A stretch of DNA of 44,624 nucleotides from positions 1 to 44,624 of IMG/VR virus record IMGVR_UViG_3300007513_000073. The stretch is one strand, 5' to 3'. Every line of letters begins with the position of its first letter. Within the stretch, counting starts at the first letter, position 1. Origin of the DNA: a virus. The notes below the pieces were generated by a model, which did no database searches, had not been told where the DNA came from, and saw nothing but the letters and a program-made list of their open reading frames with translations. Position numbers and translations under genes: made by a program. Positions 37,297 through 44,624 of the stretch are shown here, piece after piece.

Positions 37297-39665
37297 TAGA
37301 GCACCTTCCCGTCTGCAAACATGACTCCCTCAATAATAAGCCCCCAAACTACTATGTTCTGATTCGGAGTACCATCGTCATCAAGTTCAAACCTGACTGC
37401 TATCATATCCCCTTCGTAGTAAGAACTGACATCAATCAAACTACGATATGGTTCTGAATATATTTTGCCGCTGTAATCAAGTGGGACAGATCCCCCATTG
37501 GGCAATAAATTCGCTGGTCCTGATGACGATCCAGCCTTCGCCGTTAGCGTCTCTGTCAATGCCGCTGTTCTCGTAACTGGGGCTATACCCCCACCTGAAT
37601 CAGCTATTAAGTTGCCAGCAACTTCTATCGGAATAGCCGAAATCGTTGCTTGCGGAGCCGTAGTCACTGGTTGTACGCTTGCCGTATCTACGCCCCAAAT
37701 CACTGTTATATCAAACGGAAATGCGGTACATACTCCATTGGGTAACGTGAACTGGAAATAGATGGCATCCCCATTCGAGTTCAGATTGCTATTAACTAAA
37801 ATCTGATCCCATCCTGTTGGAAGCCCTCCAGACCCTACCGGAAGTGATCCAGCGGTTACACCTCCACTTTCACCGAATACGTTTCCAGCAGCTACCAGCG
37901 TTTGTCTCCATCGGGACAAGCCCACCGCACCCCTTTGGCCAATCCCATTTATCTGCAAAGTAGACGGAACAAGCCAACACGTCTCAAAGACAGGCAAAGT
38001 AGAAACTAATGTAACTATCTCAATCGCTACCCAGTATGCCGTAGTCCCATCAACTGACGTGGTTGACCAACTAGTATCAGTATCCATACCATAATGGAGC
38101 AATTCAGTGCTAGATCCACGAATAAACACTTGGTCTGCATAACGATAGCTTGCTGTTTCGGATACGGACTGCACTTGAAATTCAGACCAAGCTGCCCCAT
38201 CCCAGCGCAAGAATCGATAGCTTCCCCCAGATCCTGCGGTTGTTTGAATGATGCGAGCGGCCCAATGCTTTAGTGAGGCACTGGAGGCATCCTTTCTTTC
38301 CGTTCCAAGATAGATTCGGTGACCCGCAGCAGTTCCTTGAAAGGTAAAAGGAGTTCCACCGAGGCTTTTCGCCGCTGCCGATACGTCAGTCAAAGTTCCT
38401 GTACCGGTAGAGTCGGAAGTAACTACTTTAATCCCAAACGAATAGGGCGGCCCTTCTCCCTGATATGTTTTCGTGCCCTTTTCAGCGAAACCAAAAGCAG
38501 CATCGACTCCAAAGGTTCTATTCTGTGAATATCTGTCGGTTCCACCTTCTTGGAAAAAGGCTAGTCCAAAGTCACTACTGACTATGGCGGGTGGAAAAGA
38601 GTAAACAGGCTCATGATTCGCTGTGATTCGGACTACTGTTCCTGTACCCGTTAGTGCCGGATCAACCAATACAGCGTAACCAGATATAGACTGGTCCATT
38701 TTTCCACCCAGAACTCGGAGACTTATACCGTCCGACGCTATATGGATGCTATTCACGTTATTAAACGTGTTGATTCCGAATATCAGAATTTGGCTAGTTC
38801 CATCGCAATAGATAGCATCAGTGACGAGTGGGTTACCGCAATTAAAATCCGCTAGCTGGAAACGTCCCGTACCCTCACCAAGAGCAACTATATCCGTTGT
38901 TCCTGTTCCCGGTGGGACATGTATTGATTCAAGCGCAATAACGCCTGAATCAACTCTCATAACTGAATTAAGCCCACCTTGATCAGAACGAATTTCGGCT
39001 CCGATAATTTTACCTGCGCCTGTTTTATAAATACCATCGCCCTGTCCAGTTAAAGCGTCCCCAAATATGTTGCAGTTGTAAATGCTCGCCGTTGCCGTAC
39101 CTCCCGACCCATTGTATGAAATACCCCGCAAACCAGCGGTGTCTGGAACCAATATCGTAAACCCATCAATAGAGGATTGGTTACTCAACGCTATAATGTC
39201 AGCTACCGCTGCATGAGCACCAATAGCAGTAACCTTCCACCCGCCCACACTTACAAGGGTCACATCAGTCGGGATTGTTAAACCACTTTCTGCATACGTT
39301 CCCGGTCGGACTTGGATGGAGTCACCTGCGGAAGATGCCGCTATAGCCGCCGCGACAGTTAGAAACGGCTTATCAAACCTATCCGCTACACCCGTCCCAT
39401 CATTGCCATTGACTGCATCTACATAAACGGCGTTGCCTACGCTAACGCTCGTCATGCCCGCTGCTCCCAACTCGGCCCAAACAGGACCAGTATCATTGGT
39501 CAACACATAGAATGTATATGGTGCAGCCGCCCCTACTCTCGCAACCCCTCCTACATCGGAGGCTGTGTACGCAACCGCGTCACGGGCAACTGTAGAGGCA
39601 TACTCCCACTTCGGCAATATATGTAAGCCGTCTGCGGTTCCTTGTTCCCCATGTAAAGCACTCAT
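37296..39665 (-). CDS. Large tail spike-like protein with beta-helix domain
   Basis: A 789-residue protein. Residues about 85-360 begin VYVDAVNGNDGTG and AIAASSAGDSIQVRPGTYAESG, the classical start of a right-handed parallel beta-helix (pectate-lyase-like), followed by repeated short beta segments (IDGFTILVPDTAG, ASIYNCNIFGD, VIALESIHVPPG). The rest is beta-rich, including a GDAIYFQFTLPNG stretch. Such proteins bind or degrade surface polysaccharide of the host. No catalytic residues can be named with certainty. ATGA overlap links it to the upstream gene. Confidence 0.82.
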   Translation of the reverse strand: MSALHGEQGTADGLHILPKWEYASTVARDAVAYTASDVGGVARVGAAAPYTFYVLTNDTGPVWAELGAAGMTSVSVGNAVYVDAVNGNDGTGVADRFDKPFLTVAAAIAASSAGDSIQVRPGTYAESGLTIPTDVTLVSVGGWKVTAIGAHAAVADIIALSNQSSIDGFTILVPDTAGLRGISYNGSGGTATASIYNCNIFGDALTGQGDGIYKTGAGKIIGAEIRSDQGGLNSVMRVDSGVIALESIHVPPGTGTTDIVALGEGTGRFQLADFNCGNPLVTDAIYCDGTSQILIFGINTFNNVNSIHIASDGISLRVLGGKMDQSISGYAVLVDPALTGTGTVVRITANHEPVYSFPPAIVSSDFGLAFFQEGGTDRYSQNRTFGVDAAFGFAEKGTKTYQGEGPPYSFGIKVVTSDSTGTGTLTDVSAAAKSLGGTPFTFQGTAAGHRIYLGTERKDASSASLKHWAARIIQTTAGSGGSYRFLRWDGAAWSEFQVQSVSETASYRYADQVFIRGSSTELLHYGMDTDTSWSTTSVDGTTAYWVAIEIVTLVSTLPVFETCWLVPSTLQINGIGQRGAVGLSRWRQTLVAAGNVFGESGGVTAGSLPVGSGGLPTGWDQILVNSNLNSNGDAIYFQFTLPNGVCTAFPFDITVIWGVDTASVQPVTTAPQATISAIPIEVAGNLIADSGGGIAPVTRTAALTETLTAKAGSSSGPANLLPNGGSVPLDYSGKIYSEPYRSLIDVSSYYEGDMIAVRFELDDDGTPNQNIVVWGLIIEGVMFADGKVL

Positions 39666-39997
39666 GGTCCTGTCACCAATAGTATGCCATTACCATTAAC
39701 AAGCCAACCAGCACTTGCTGTTAATGGCTGCTCTGCCGTAAATGTTGATCCATTTGTTGAAAATAGAACTTGGCCAATTGACGTAGCCGGGACTCCTCCT
39801 CCAGAGTAGTTTGTATCACCATAATTCTTGGTAACAAAGTCTTGGAGTGCTACGGGATCTGCCCCTTGAGCTTGTGTAAGGGTTGATGCATTATCCTCCA
39901 CAAGCAACTTGCCAGTATTATGGCGCAGAACTACTCCAGAAGGGCCACCAAGCCCCAGAGTGCCCATAACACCTGATAAGCTACTGAAAAATCCCAT
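39662..39997 (-). CDS. Small virion protein with GFF N-terminal module
   Basis: A 111-residue protein that starts MGFFSSLSGVMGTLGLGGPSG, shared with the N-terminus of the upstream gene. The rest is Gly/Thr/Ala-rich with PVALQDFVTKNYGDTNYSGG and GQVLFSTNGSTF, the connector style seen in tail-fibre proteins. TAGGTG precedes the ATG. It is likely a fibre shaft or adaptor. Confidence 0.72.
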   Translation of the reverse strand: MGFFSSLSGVMGTLGLGGPSGVVLRHNTGKLLVEDNASTLTQAQGADPVALQDFVTKNYGDTNYSGGGVPATSIGQVLFSTNGSTFTAEQPLTASAGWLVNGNGILLVTGP

Positions 39998-40004
39998 TTA
40001 ACAC

Positions 40005-40823
40005 CTACGCGTTAGGCACACTATAAAATACCGTCGCTACTCCTGCACCTGATGTGGCAGAAATAGTTGCCCTTACAGCAGCCGCACTTACACCCCAGCT
40101 CGTATCCTGCTCTTTAACGTAAGTATTCCCAAATTGAGCAACATTATCGGTGGTCGCCTGAACCAGATCTGTTGTTCCCCCGGCAACACCTAATTCTATT
40201 GTCGCACCAGCATTATACGGCGTAGTAATATCTACCCATGCTTGTGTTACTCTGGCATTTGCTGGAACACTAGAACTACTATCCACTGTCGCTGTACCAA
40301 TAGTGAATCTAATAATTCTATCCGCACCAGTGACCGACCCAACATCACCAACCTTAATCCAAGACGTACCATCATCGTCCCAAATATAAATACTATCGGC
40401 ATCGAACTCTACCGTTCCGCCAGTCAACGCATCGGTGACAGCGATAGTGCGTCCCTCGACCGCAGCCAGGATTGACATTGTACCAGAACCACTACCGTCA
40501 TCGTAAAGCACATCCCCAATGGCTGCACCTGTACCCGGTGTAGTTACAACAACAAATCCCCGAACTCCAGTATTGGCTGGTAGCGATGCGGAAGTATCTG
40601 CTTGTCTAGCAACAATAAGAGGCTTTTCAAGTGTATCCGCATATAGTTTGGTAACTGCATCATCATCTGCCGTTGGTGTTGCAACCTGAAACCTAACAAA
40701 CGCAGTATCATCACTATTTCTAGATTGAAATACTCCCGCATTATTCTTGACTCTTGGACCAGATGGACCACCTATTTGGAAGTAGTCGCTCATCGTACCA
40801 ACTAAATTCTTGAAAAATCCCAC
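40005..40823 (-). CDS. Virion protein with GFF N-terminal module
   Basis: A 272-residue protein starting at GTG 40823 (AGGAG six bases upstream) with MGFFKNLVGTMSDYFQIGGPSG, the same N-terminal module as its downstream neighbour. TPTADDDAVTKLYAD is a fibre-connector motif. The second half is beta-rich (IRFTIGTATVDSSSSVPANARVTQAWVDI). This resembles tail-fibre or baseplate-attached proteins. Duplication of the N-terminal module suggests both attach to the same tail partner. Confidence 0.75.
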   Translation of the reverse strand: MGFFKNLVGTMSDYFQIGGPSGPRVKNNAGVFQSRNSDDTAFVRFQVATPTADDDAVTKLYADTLEKPLIVARQADTSASLPANTGVRGFVVVTTPGTGAAIGDVLYDDGSGSGTMSILAAVEGRTIAVTDALTGGTVEFDADSIYIWDDDGTSWIKVGDVGSVTGADRIIRFTIGTATVDSSSSVPANARVTQAWVDITTPYNAGATIELGVAGGTTDLVQATTDNVAQFGNTYVKEQDTSWGVSAAAVRATISATSGAGVATVFYSVPNA

Positions 40824-40842
40824 AACTGACTCCTAAATATTT

Positions 40843-41367
40843 CTAGCGTTTGATCACCAAAAGAACGTACCCCGTTCCCATAATGGACGAACCGGGAGAA
40901 AGATACAAGTTCAATGTTTCTGGTGTGGTAGCAATATAATTCTCATCTGTACCATATGTATACGCAGCGGTCGCGTCAATATCCGATGTAGACATAACTC
41001 CATTTTGCGAAGCTGGTGTACCTACAGAAATTTGTGCAACTGGATCATCGAACGCAACATCAATTGCAACTTCACAGTTCATTACAATATCGCCGGTATT
41101 CAGGCTCCCCAACACTTGTGGAGAAGATGAGGCAAATGTAAACGGCAAATAAATTACTGTTGTATCACTGCTTCCACCTGTTGATACGGTAGTACCAACC
41201 TCAATAACGGTGTATACATTTTCCTGAACAATTGCGGTTGTAACAGTCTCAACTAATGCTGTCGTAGTGTCTGTGGACTCAACAATTACGTTTCTTGTTG
41301 TCCCACTAATCGTTACATCAGTAGCCGGATCGGATACTGTAACAACCCTATAGCAATTATCAGACAT
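40843..41367 (-). CDS. Beta-rich virion protein
   Basis: A 174-residue Thr/Val/Ser-rich protein (TVSDPATDVTISGTTRNVIVES) with no recognised family. It lies between two likely tail genes and has the composition of decoration or fibre proteins. The ATG follows the upstream stop by two bases. Confidence 0.7.
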   Translation of the reverse strand: MSDNCYRVVTVSDPATDVTISGTTRNVIVESTDTTTALVETVTTAIVQENVYTVIEVGTTVSTGGSSDTTVIYLPFTFASSSPQVLGSLNTGDIVMNCEVAIDVAFDDPVAQISVGTPASQNGVMSTSDIDATAAYTYGTDENYIATTPETLNLYLSPGSSIMGTGYVLLVIKR

Positions 41368-41368
41368 G

Positions 41369-41713
41369 CTACTGGGTTACCTGCGGGTCAACGACAAATT
41401 CACCCTCAAGTATCCGATCAACTGTACCTGATAGGAAGGTAACTTTAAGGTCATATACGCCATTCAACGTTAAACTTGCAGTATCCGACGCACTAATAGT
41501 TAAAGTTAGTTTACCATTTGGCCCATCTACGACAATTCGTCCATTGGTTGTAGACAGTTCAACCAATACATCTGCCGCATTGACTGTTTCACGCACCTGC
41601 ATGTCTGCTGTGGCCCCAGTAATATCAATTACTGCGCCAGCAGAGTCTTTTAGCACCAAAATACGGGAAAAGGTGGCACCCTGCTCACATTCTAGGTTCA
41701 GACGCGCCGCCAT
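41369..41713 (-). CDS. Tail or baseplate protein of a common small beta-sandwich type
   Basis: A 114-residue protein with the pattern CEQGATFSRILVLKDSAGAVIDITGATADMQVRE, then ELSTTNGRIVVDGPNGKLTLTIS, then YDLKVTFLSGTVDRILEGEFVV. I know this layout from many phage tail proteins near fibre genes, which share the QGATF...D.TG....MQ.R core. It probably forms a domain at the fibre base. The ATG is at 41713. Confidence 0.78.
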   Translation of the reverse strand: MAARLNLECEQGATFSRILVLKDSAGAVIDITGATADMQVRETVNAADVLVELSTTNGRIVVDGPNGKLTLTISASDTASLTLNGVYDLKVTFLSGTVDRILEGEFVVDPQVTQ

Positions 41714-41751
41714 TTAAGCCCTCCGCTAAACTAACATACCATAGGAAGGGG

Positions 41752-41880
41752 CTAGAAACACCCCGCCTTTGACAATAACAAAATAAACCCACCAAGACTT
41801 AACAATGATATGCCAAGTGAAACTGACATGGCAATTAATAATCTGGATGACTCTTCTATAGTTGGTTTTTTATTTTCCAT
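41752..41880 (-). CDS. 42-residue single-span membrane protein
   Basis: Starting MENKKPTIEESSRLL at ATG 41880, which overlaps the queD stop (TGATG) and has GAGGGAAG before it, this peptide has one membrane span (AMSVSLGISLLSLGGFILLLS) and a C-terminal Cys. A longer frame to 42060 lies wholly inside queD and is not used. Function unknown; holin-like size. Confidence 0.7.
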   Translation of the reverse strand: MENKKPTIEESSRLLIAMSVSLGISLLSLGGFILLLSKAGCF

Positions 41881-42314
41881 CAATCTTCCCTCATTGAAAA
41901 ATCTGCCCAACAATTGGGGGTTTCGTACACCCGTATTGCTGCTGTTTTTACACCATATGGCGTTAATAACTCGTTGCTTTTCATGTACAGATACTCTGCC
42001 ATGTTCTCCGCTGTCGGGTTGCTCGGTAATATATACAATTTCCAATTCTGTTCGTTGCATAGATTAATAATCTCCCCATCGTTAGTATTGACAATTGTTC
42101 CGTGATCCCACTTTTCATCAAGCCACTTGCCAAACACGGCTTTGATCACACCAAAATCGATTACCCGTCCAAGCTCATCTAGTCCCATAGAACACGCGGT
42201 CACCTCAACCACATACCTGTGACCATGTAGGTTTCTACACTTACTCTCATGTAGCATGACCCTGTGTGCGGCATCAAACTCAAGTTTCCTCGTACAATAC
42301 CGCAGTCCACTCAT
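41880..42314 (-). CDS. queD: 6-carboxytetrahydropterin synthase (QueD)
   Basis: A 144-residue protein of the QueD/6-pyruvoyl-tetrahydropterin synthase family, which makes 6-carboxytetrahydropterin from dihydroneopterin triphosphate, the second step toward preQ0. The zinc His are in FDAAHRV and LHGHRY; the catalytic Cys is in KCRNLHGH; DELGRVIDFGVIK, NPTAENMAEYLY and ETPNCWADF complete the family pattern. Full length is normal. It overlaps the ParB-like gene by four bases. In the DpdA context it most likely feeds 7-deazaguanine synthesis for phage DNA, with the remaining steps (FolE, QueE, QueC) outside the window or supplied by the host. Confidence 0.93.
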   Translation of the reverse strand: MSGLRYCTRKLEFDAAHRVMLHESKCRNLHGHRYVVEVTACSMGLDELGRVIDFGVIKAVFGKWLDEKWDHGTIVNTNDGEIINLCNEQNWKLYILPSNPTAENMAEYLYMKSNELLTPYGVKTAAIRVYETPNCWADFSMRED

Positions 42315-43003
42315 CGTGCTTTTCTCCAGTCTTTAAGCATTGCGTCAATAACCACACCAACATCCGTGGTATCTAAAAACTTTGAATAAGCTTCAAATAT
42401 CTGCAACCACCGCCCATAAACATCCATAGTTACCTTCCCCCGAAGGTTGCCTACCGTAAACATAGCAAATCTATGGTCCACATAAGTCTGTTCTGGCCGC
42501 TTGTGGGATCTGGTACTACCATCACCCTCTTCTTTGTTGCTGGATTCTTCTGGTGTCGTTTCTACTGCATCAGCCAACGCACGCAAATCTGATAATGTAG
42601 CAGCATCAAAACCAGTAAGGTTCAGATCGTCAAACTCTGGGTCCACTAAATTATCAAGCTCCTCAATATAATTTGGAAGCATTGACCAATCCCAGTCACC
42701 ATCGCTCTGGTTGTCTCGTATGGCCACCATTCGGGCTTCTTGCTCTGTCCCTTCAAAGTACACCACCGGGATGGTGTCTGGCACCTTTTCGCCCCTACCA
42801 AGCATCTCCTTTATCACATCAAGGCGCTGATTTCCCCCAATGACCACCGCCTCCTTGTCTGGGTTTTGCCAAACAAGGAGCGGCTTAAACAGACCAAATG
42901 CACGCAGGGATTCACGAAGTCTTCTACGCCCCTTTCCGTCAATGGTTCGCGGGTTATCCGCTAATGGTCGTAATTTTTCTACACTTACATAATTAATCTG
43001 CAT
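42311..43003 (-). CDS. ParB-like nuclease-fold protein, copy 2
   Basis: A 230-residue protein with an N-terminal ParB/sulfiredoxin fold: NYVSVEKLRPLADNPRTID, ESLRAFGLFKPLLVW, VVIGGNQRLDVIKEML (the GGNQR motif) and IPVVYFEGTEQEARMVAIRDNQSDGDWDWSMLP. The C-terminal part (TVGNLRGKVTMDVYGRWLQIFEAYSKFLDTTDVGVVIDAML) matches its neighbour too, so the two are full-length paralogues. ATG 43003 has GGGGAAG before it. Similar proteins (DndB/DpdB type) act next to DNA-modification enzymes; the same role here is inferred. Confidence 0.87.
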   Translation of the reverse strand: MQINYVSVEKLRPLADNPRTIDGKGRRRLRESLRAFGLFKPLLVWQNPDKEAVVIGGNQRLDVIKEMLGRGEKVPDTIPVVYFEGTEQEARMVAIRDNQSDGDWDWSMLPNYIEELDNLVDPEFDDLNLTGFDAATLSDLRALADAVETTPEESSNKEEGDGSTRSHKRPEQTYVDHRFAMFTVGNLRGKVTMDVYGRWLQIFEAYSKFLDTTDVGVVIDAMLKDWRKAR

Positions 43004-43745
43004 TGATCTTCCCCACTCGTCCATTGATTTCAAGGTCATCCAACATCGCCGCAAAGATTACAGGAATATCCGTTGATCCAAGCCTATCGGAGTACTTTTC
43101 AAAAATCTCTAGCCATTCTCCGTAGTGGTCTACCGTTATCCTCCCCCTCACATTTCCAATAACAAACCGTGCAAACCGCTTCCTAACCTTGTCTTTTGCT
43201 GCCGCCTCTGGGCTTATGCCGGGATCTTGTTCATCCTCCATAAATGGATCTTCATTATCCTCAACACTTGAGTACCTATCAAGATCTGCATCTGATGATT
43301 CCGCCAGCTCTATCAAATCTTCCAGATCTTCTTTCCCAAATCCCATTAATTCTGGGTCTAGCTGATTATCTTCTGCCATATTTGTCAACGACGACACATA
43401 TGTCGGCAATTTCTGCCAATCCCAATCACCATCAGACTTATTGTCTCTCAAGGCGATAATTCTGGCTGCTTTTTCTGATCCCTTAAACTGTATTGTCGGT
43501 ATTTCTGCTGGAAACTGGTCACCCGCATCTTTCATTGTTCGTAAAGCACGGAGCCTCTGATTACCTCCAATTACAACTAGGCGACCACCCGAATTTTCCC
43601 ATACCAACAATGGCTTAAATAATCCAAATTGTTTAATTGAACTAATTAACTTATTAATTCCACTTTCATCAATAGAGCGAGGATTATCTTCAAAACCCGA
43701 TAATAATGAAATATTCCTGTACTCTATTTCAAGCTCTTGCTCCAC
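42993..43745 (-). CDS. ParB-like nuclease-fold protein, copy 1
   Basis: A 250-residue paralogue of the next gene with the same order of motifs: GFEDNPRSID, QFGLFKPLLVW, VVIGGNQRLRALR, IPTIQFKGSEKAARIIALRDNKSDGDWDWQKLP, and a C-terminal VIGNVRGRITVDHYGEWLEIFEKYSDRL. An acidic linker in the middle is longer than in copy 2. GTG 43745 has AGAGG six bases upstream and is preferred over GTG 43760. It overlaps the dpdA stop, so it is co-expressed with the transglycosylase. Confidence 0.87.
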   Translation of the reverse strand: MEQELEIEYRNISLLSGFEDNPRSIDESGINKLISSIKQFGLFKPLLVWENSGGRLVVIGGNQRLRALRTMKDAGDQFPAEIPTIQFKGSEKAARIIALRDNKSDGDWDWQKLPTYVSSLTNMAEDNQLDPELMGFGKEDLEDLIELAESSDADLDRYSSVEDNEDPFMEDEQDPGISPEAAAKDKVRKRFARFVIGNVRGRITVDHYGEWLEIFEKYSDRLGSTDIPVIFAAMLDDLEINGRVGKINAD

Positions 43746-44624
43746 CAGACACCTCTGCACACTGTTTGTTGATTAACGTCATTGCATACTCACAGTTGTC
43801 TCTCACAACCTCTGCCAAATATACAGTTATCTGATTTTCCGCCTTATCTACACGGACCACATTCTCATGTCGTTGGGCAGCAAGCCACGACCAAATTGAG
43901 ATTTGCAACATATCCGCTCGCTGGTCGGCACTATCTCTAATAAATGCTGTCGGACGCACGCCATATGGTCTAATTGTATACCCATACTTCATAATTCTGG
44001 GATCTCTCGCTCTAACGAGCCTCCATCTGGAATATTTCAAATCCCAGAACATTAAAGCTCCCCACATATATCCAGCCGCCCATGATGCTGAATCAATAGA
44101 TGCCCACGGATACGCAGAAACAATATCCCAAGTCGTACATCCAAACCCATGTAGTCGGATTCCCAACTCTTTAGCAATTGTATGGCACTCATCTAGCCAA
44201 TCTAGTGCCTCACAACTCCTGCCAGCCCTTATAGCGGGAACCATCTTCATTGTTTGAGGAACCAATCCGCCAAGGCACATATAATCATAACCATGCTTAT
44301 GATACCTGACTAACTCTTCCGGCTTCGTGCCAAAATGAATAACTGGAAGTGGGCGTAACCCCATTGACTCCATCTTCAATTGGTTACGAAGGGTCAGTGC
44401 TTGATTGCCAATTTCATCAATATTAGCGTATATATCAATAACATTTGAATGTTTGCGTATAAATCTAGCATACTGTTCAACAGAGATTTCTACGTTCTTA
44501 TATGAAGCTGTAAAGCCCCCTGAATCGACAAAGACACGGGGGTTATATGGCATCTCTGCCAACATTCTACTTAAATCCGTTTTCATAAAATGAAAATAAC
44601 TAAAGAGAAAACCTATTTCTTTCT
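43729..44624 (-). CDS. dpdA: DpdA-like DNA guanine transglycosylase, 5' end outside window
   Basis: The frame is open to the right edge, and the piece upstream of the ATG at 44586 (FLFSYFHF) looks like part of the protein, so I treat the start as outside. It belongs to the tRNA-guanine transglycosylase superfamily in its DNA-acting DpdA branch. RVFVDSGGFTAS matches the TGT DSGGF site, YANIDEIGN the DE segment, YDYMCLGGLV the GGL base-binding loop, and GFGCTTWDIVSAYPWASIDSASW the segment with the probable nucleophilic Asp. DpdA exchanges guanine in DNA for a 7-deazaguanine precursor (preQ0). Next to it lie two ParB-like genes and queD, the expected partners. Confidence 0.85.
   Translation of the reverse strand, partial: KEIGFLFSYFHFMKTDLSRMLAEMPYNPRVFVDSGGFTASYKNVEISVEQYARFIRKHSNVIDIYANIDEIGNQALTLRNQLKMESMGLRPLPVIHFGTKPEELVRYHKHGYDYMCLGGLVPQTMKMVPAIRAGRSCEALDWLDECHTIAKELGIRLHGFGCTTWDIVSAYPWASIDSASWAAGYMWGALMFWDLKYSRWRLVRARDPRIMKYGYTIRPYGVRPTAFIRDSADQRADMLQISIWSWLAAQRHENVVRVDKAENQITVYLAEVVRDNCEYAMTLINKQCAEVSGGARA

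Noticed and set aside
41881-42060. Longer form of the 42-residue membrane protein
   Set aside because: The extra residues lie entirely inside queD, and the short form has a clear ribosome site and stop-start overlap.

Overview
The window reads as part of a tailed double-stranded DNA bacteriophage (Caudoviricetes) or a large prophage. Head, packaging, lysis and tail genes sit among dozens of small tightly overlapping genes, and no host metabolic gene, rRNA or integrase is seen. All but one of the supported genes lie on the minus strand, so the map is best read right to left. Start codons have strong Shine-Dalgarno sites (AGGAGG/GGAGG), neighbouring genes often overlap by 1 to 4 bases, and TGA is used as a stop, so the genetic code is the ordinary bacterial one. 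The host cannot be named from the sequence.

Layout from the right edge. (1) 41.7-44.6 kb is a DNA-modification operon: a DpdA-like DNA guanine transglycosylase (cut by the right edge), two tandem ParB-like paralogues, QueD and a 42-residue membrane protein. Together they point to 7-deazaguanine bases in the phage DNA. (2) 35.8-41.7 kb holds virion genes for tail or receptor binding, including a beta-helix protein and two proteins with a shared N-terminal module. (3) 34.9-35.7 kb is a T/G-rich intergenic stretch followed by the only plus-strand gene. (4) 29.5-34.9 kb holds a small membrane protein, a 416-residue unknown, and a MoxR-like AAA+ ATPase next to a VWA-domain protein. (5) 17.7-29.5 kb is a long early-type cluster of small unknown genes. 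It includes a sigma-like factor, a helix-turn-helix regulator, a Mom-like DNA-modification protein and at least three sigma70-type promoters. (6) 13.4-17.7 kb is nearly gene-free and very unusual (see below). (7) 10.9-13.4 kb is the lysis region: endolysin, a VanZ-like membrane protein and small membrane proteins. (8) 6-10.8 kb holds small genes, an HNH protein and several methyltransferases: MT-A70 type, a cytosine-methyltransferase-like protein and two class I SAM enzymes. (9) 1-6 kb is the packaging and head module: large terminase, a portal fused to a MuF domain, and a prohead protease cut by the left edge.

The most striking observation is a base-context constraint at about 14.56-16.45 kb. 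On the plus strand almost every G touches another G: in 1,886 bases only two isolated G occur, and one stretch of 1,293 bases has none. Equivalently, the minus strand has no isolated C. The one gene inside (15068-15712) obeys the rule through codon choice (Ala only GCC, Thr only ACC, Ser TCC or AGT) and even through amino-acid choice (no glutamine, and His only after a codon ending in C). The same block carries 17 same-orientation copies of ATCATAGG. Its right border has a nested stem-loop, a perfect AT-rich palindrome and a cluster of AGCGCT sites. No known feature type that I can name explains this.

The phage appears to carry several layers of DNA modification (7-deazaguanine, a Mom-like adenine modification, an MT-A70 adenine methyltransferase and a cytosine-methyltransferase-like protein). 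A link between guanine modification and the isolated-G desert is possible but is only a hypothesis.
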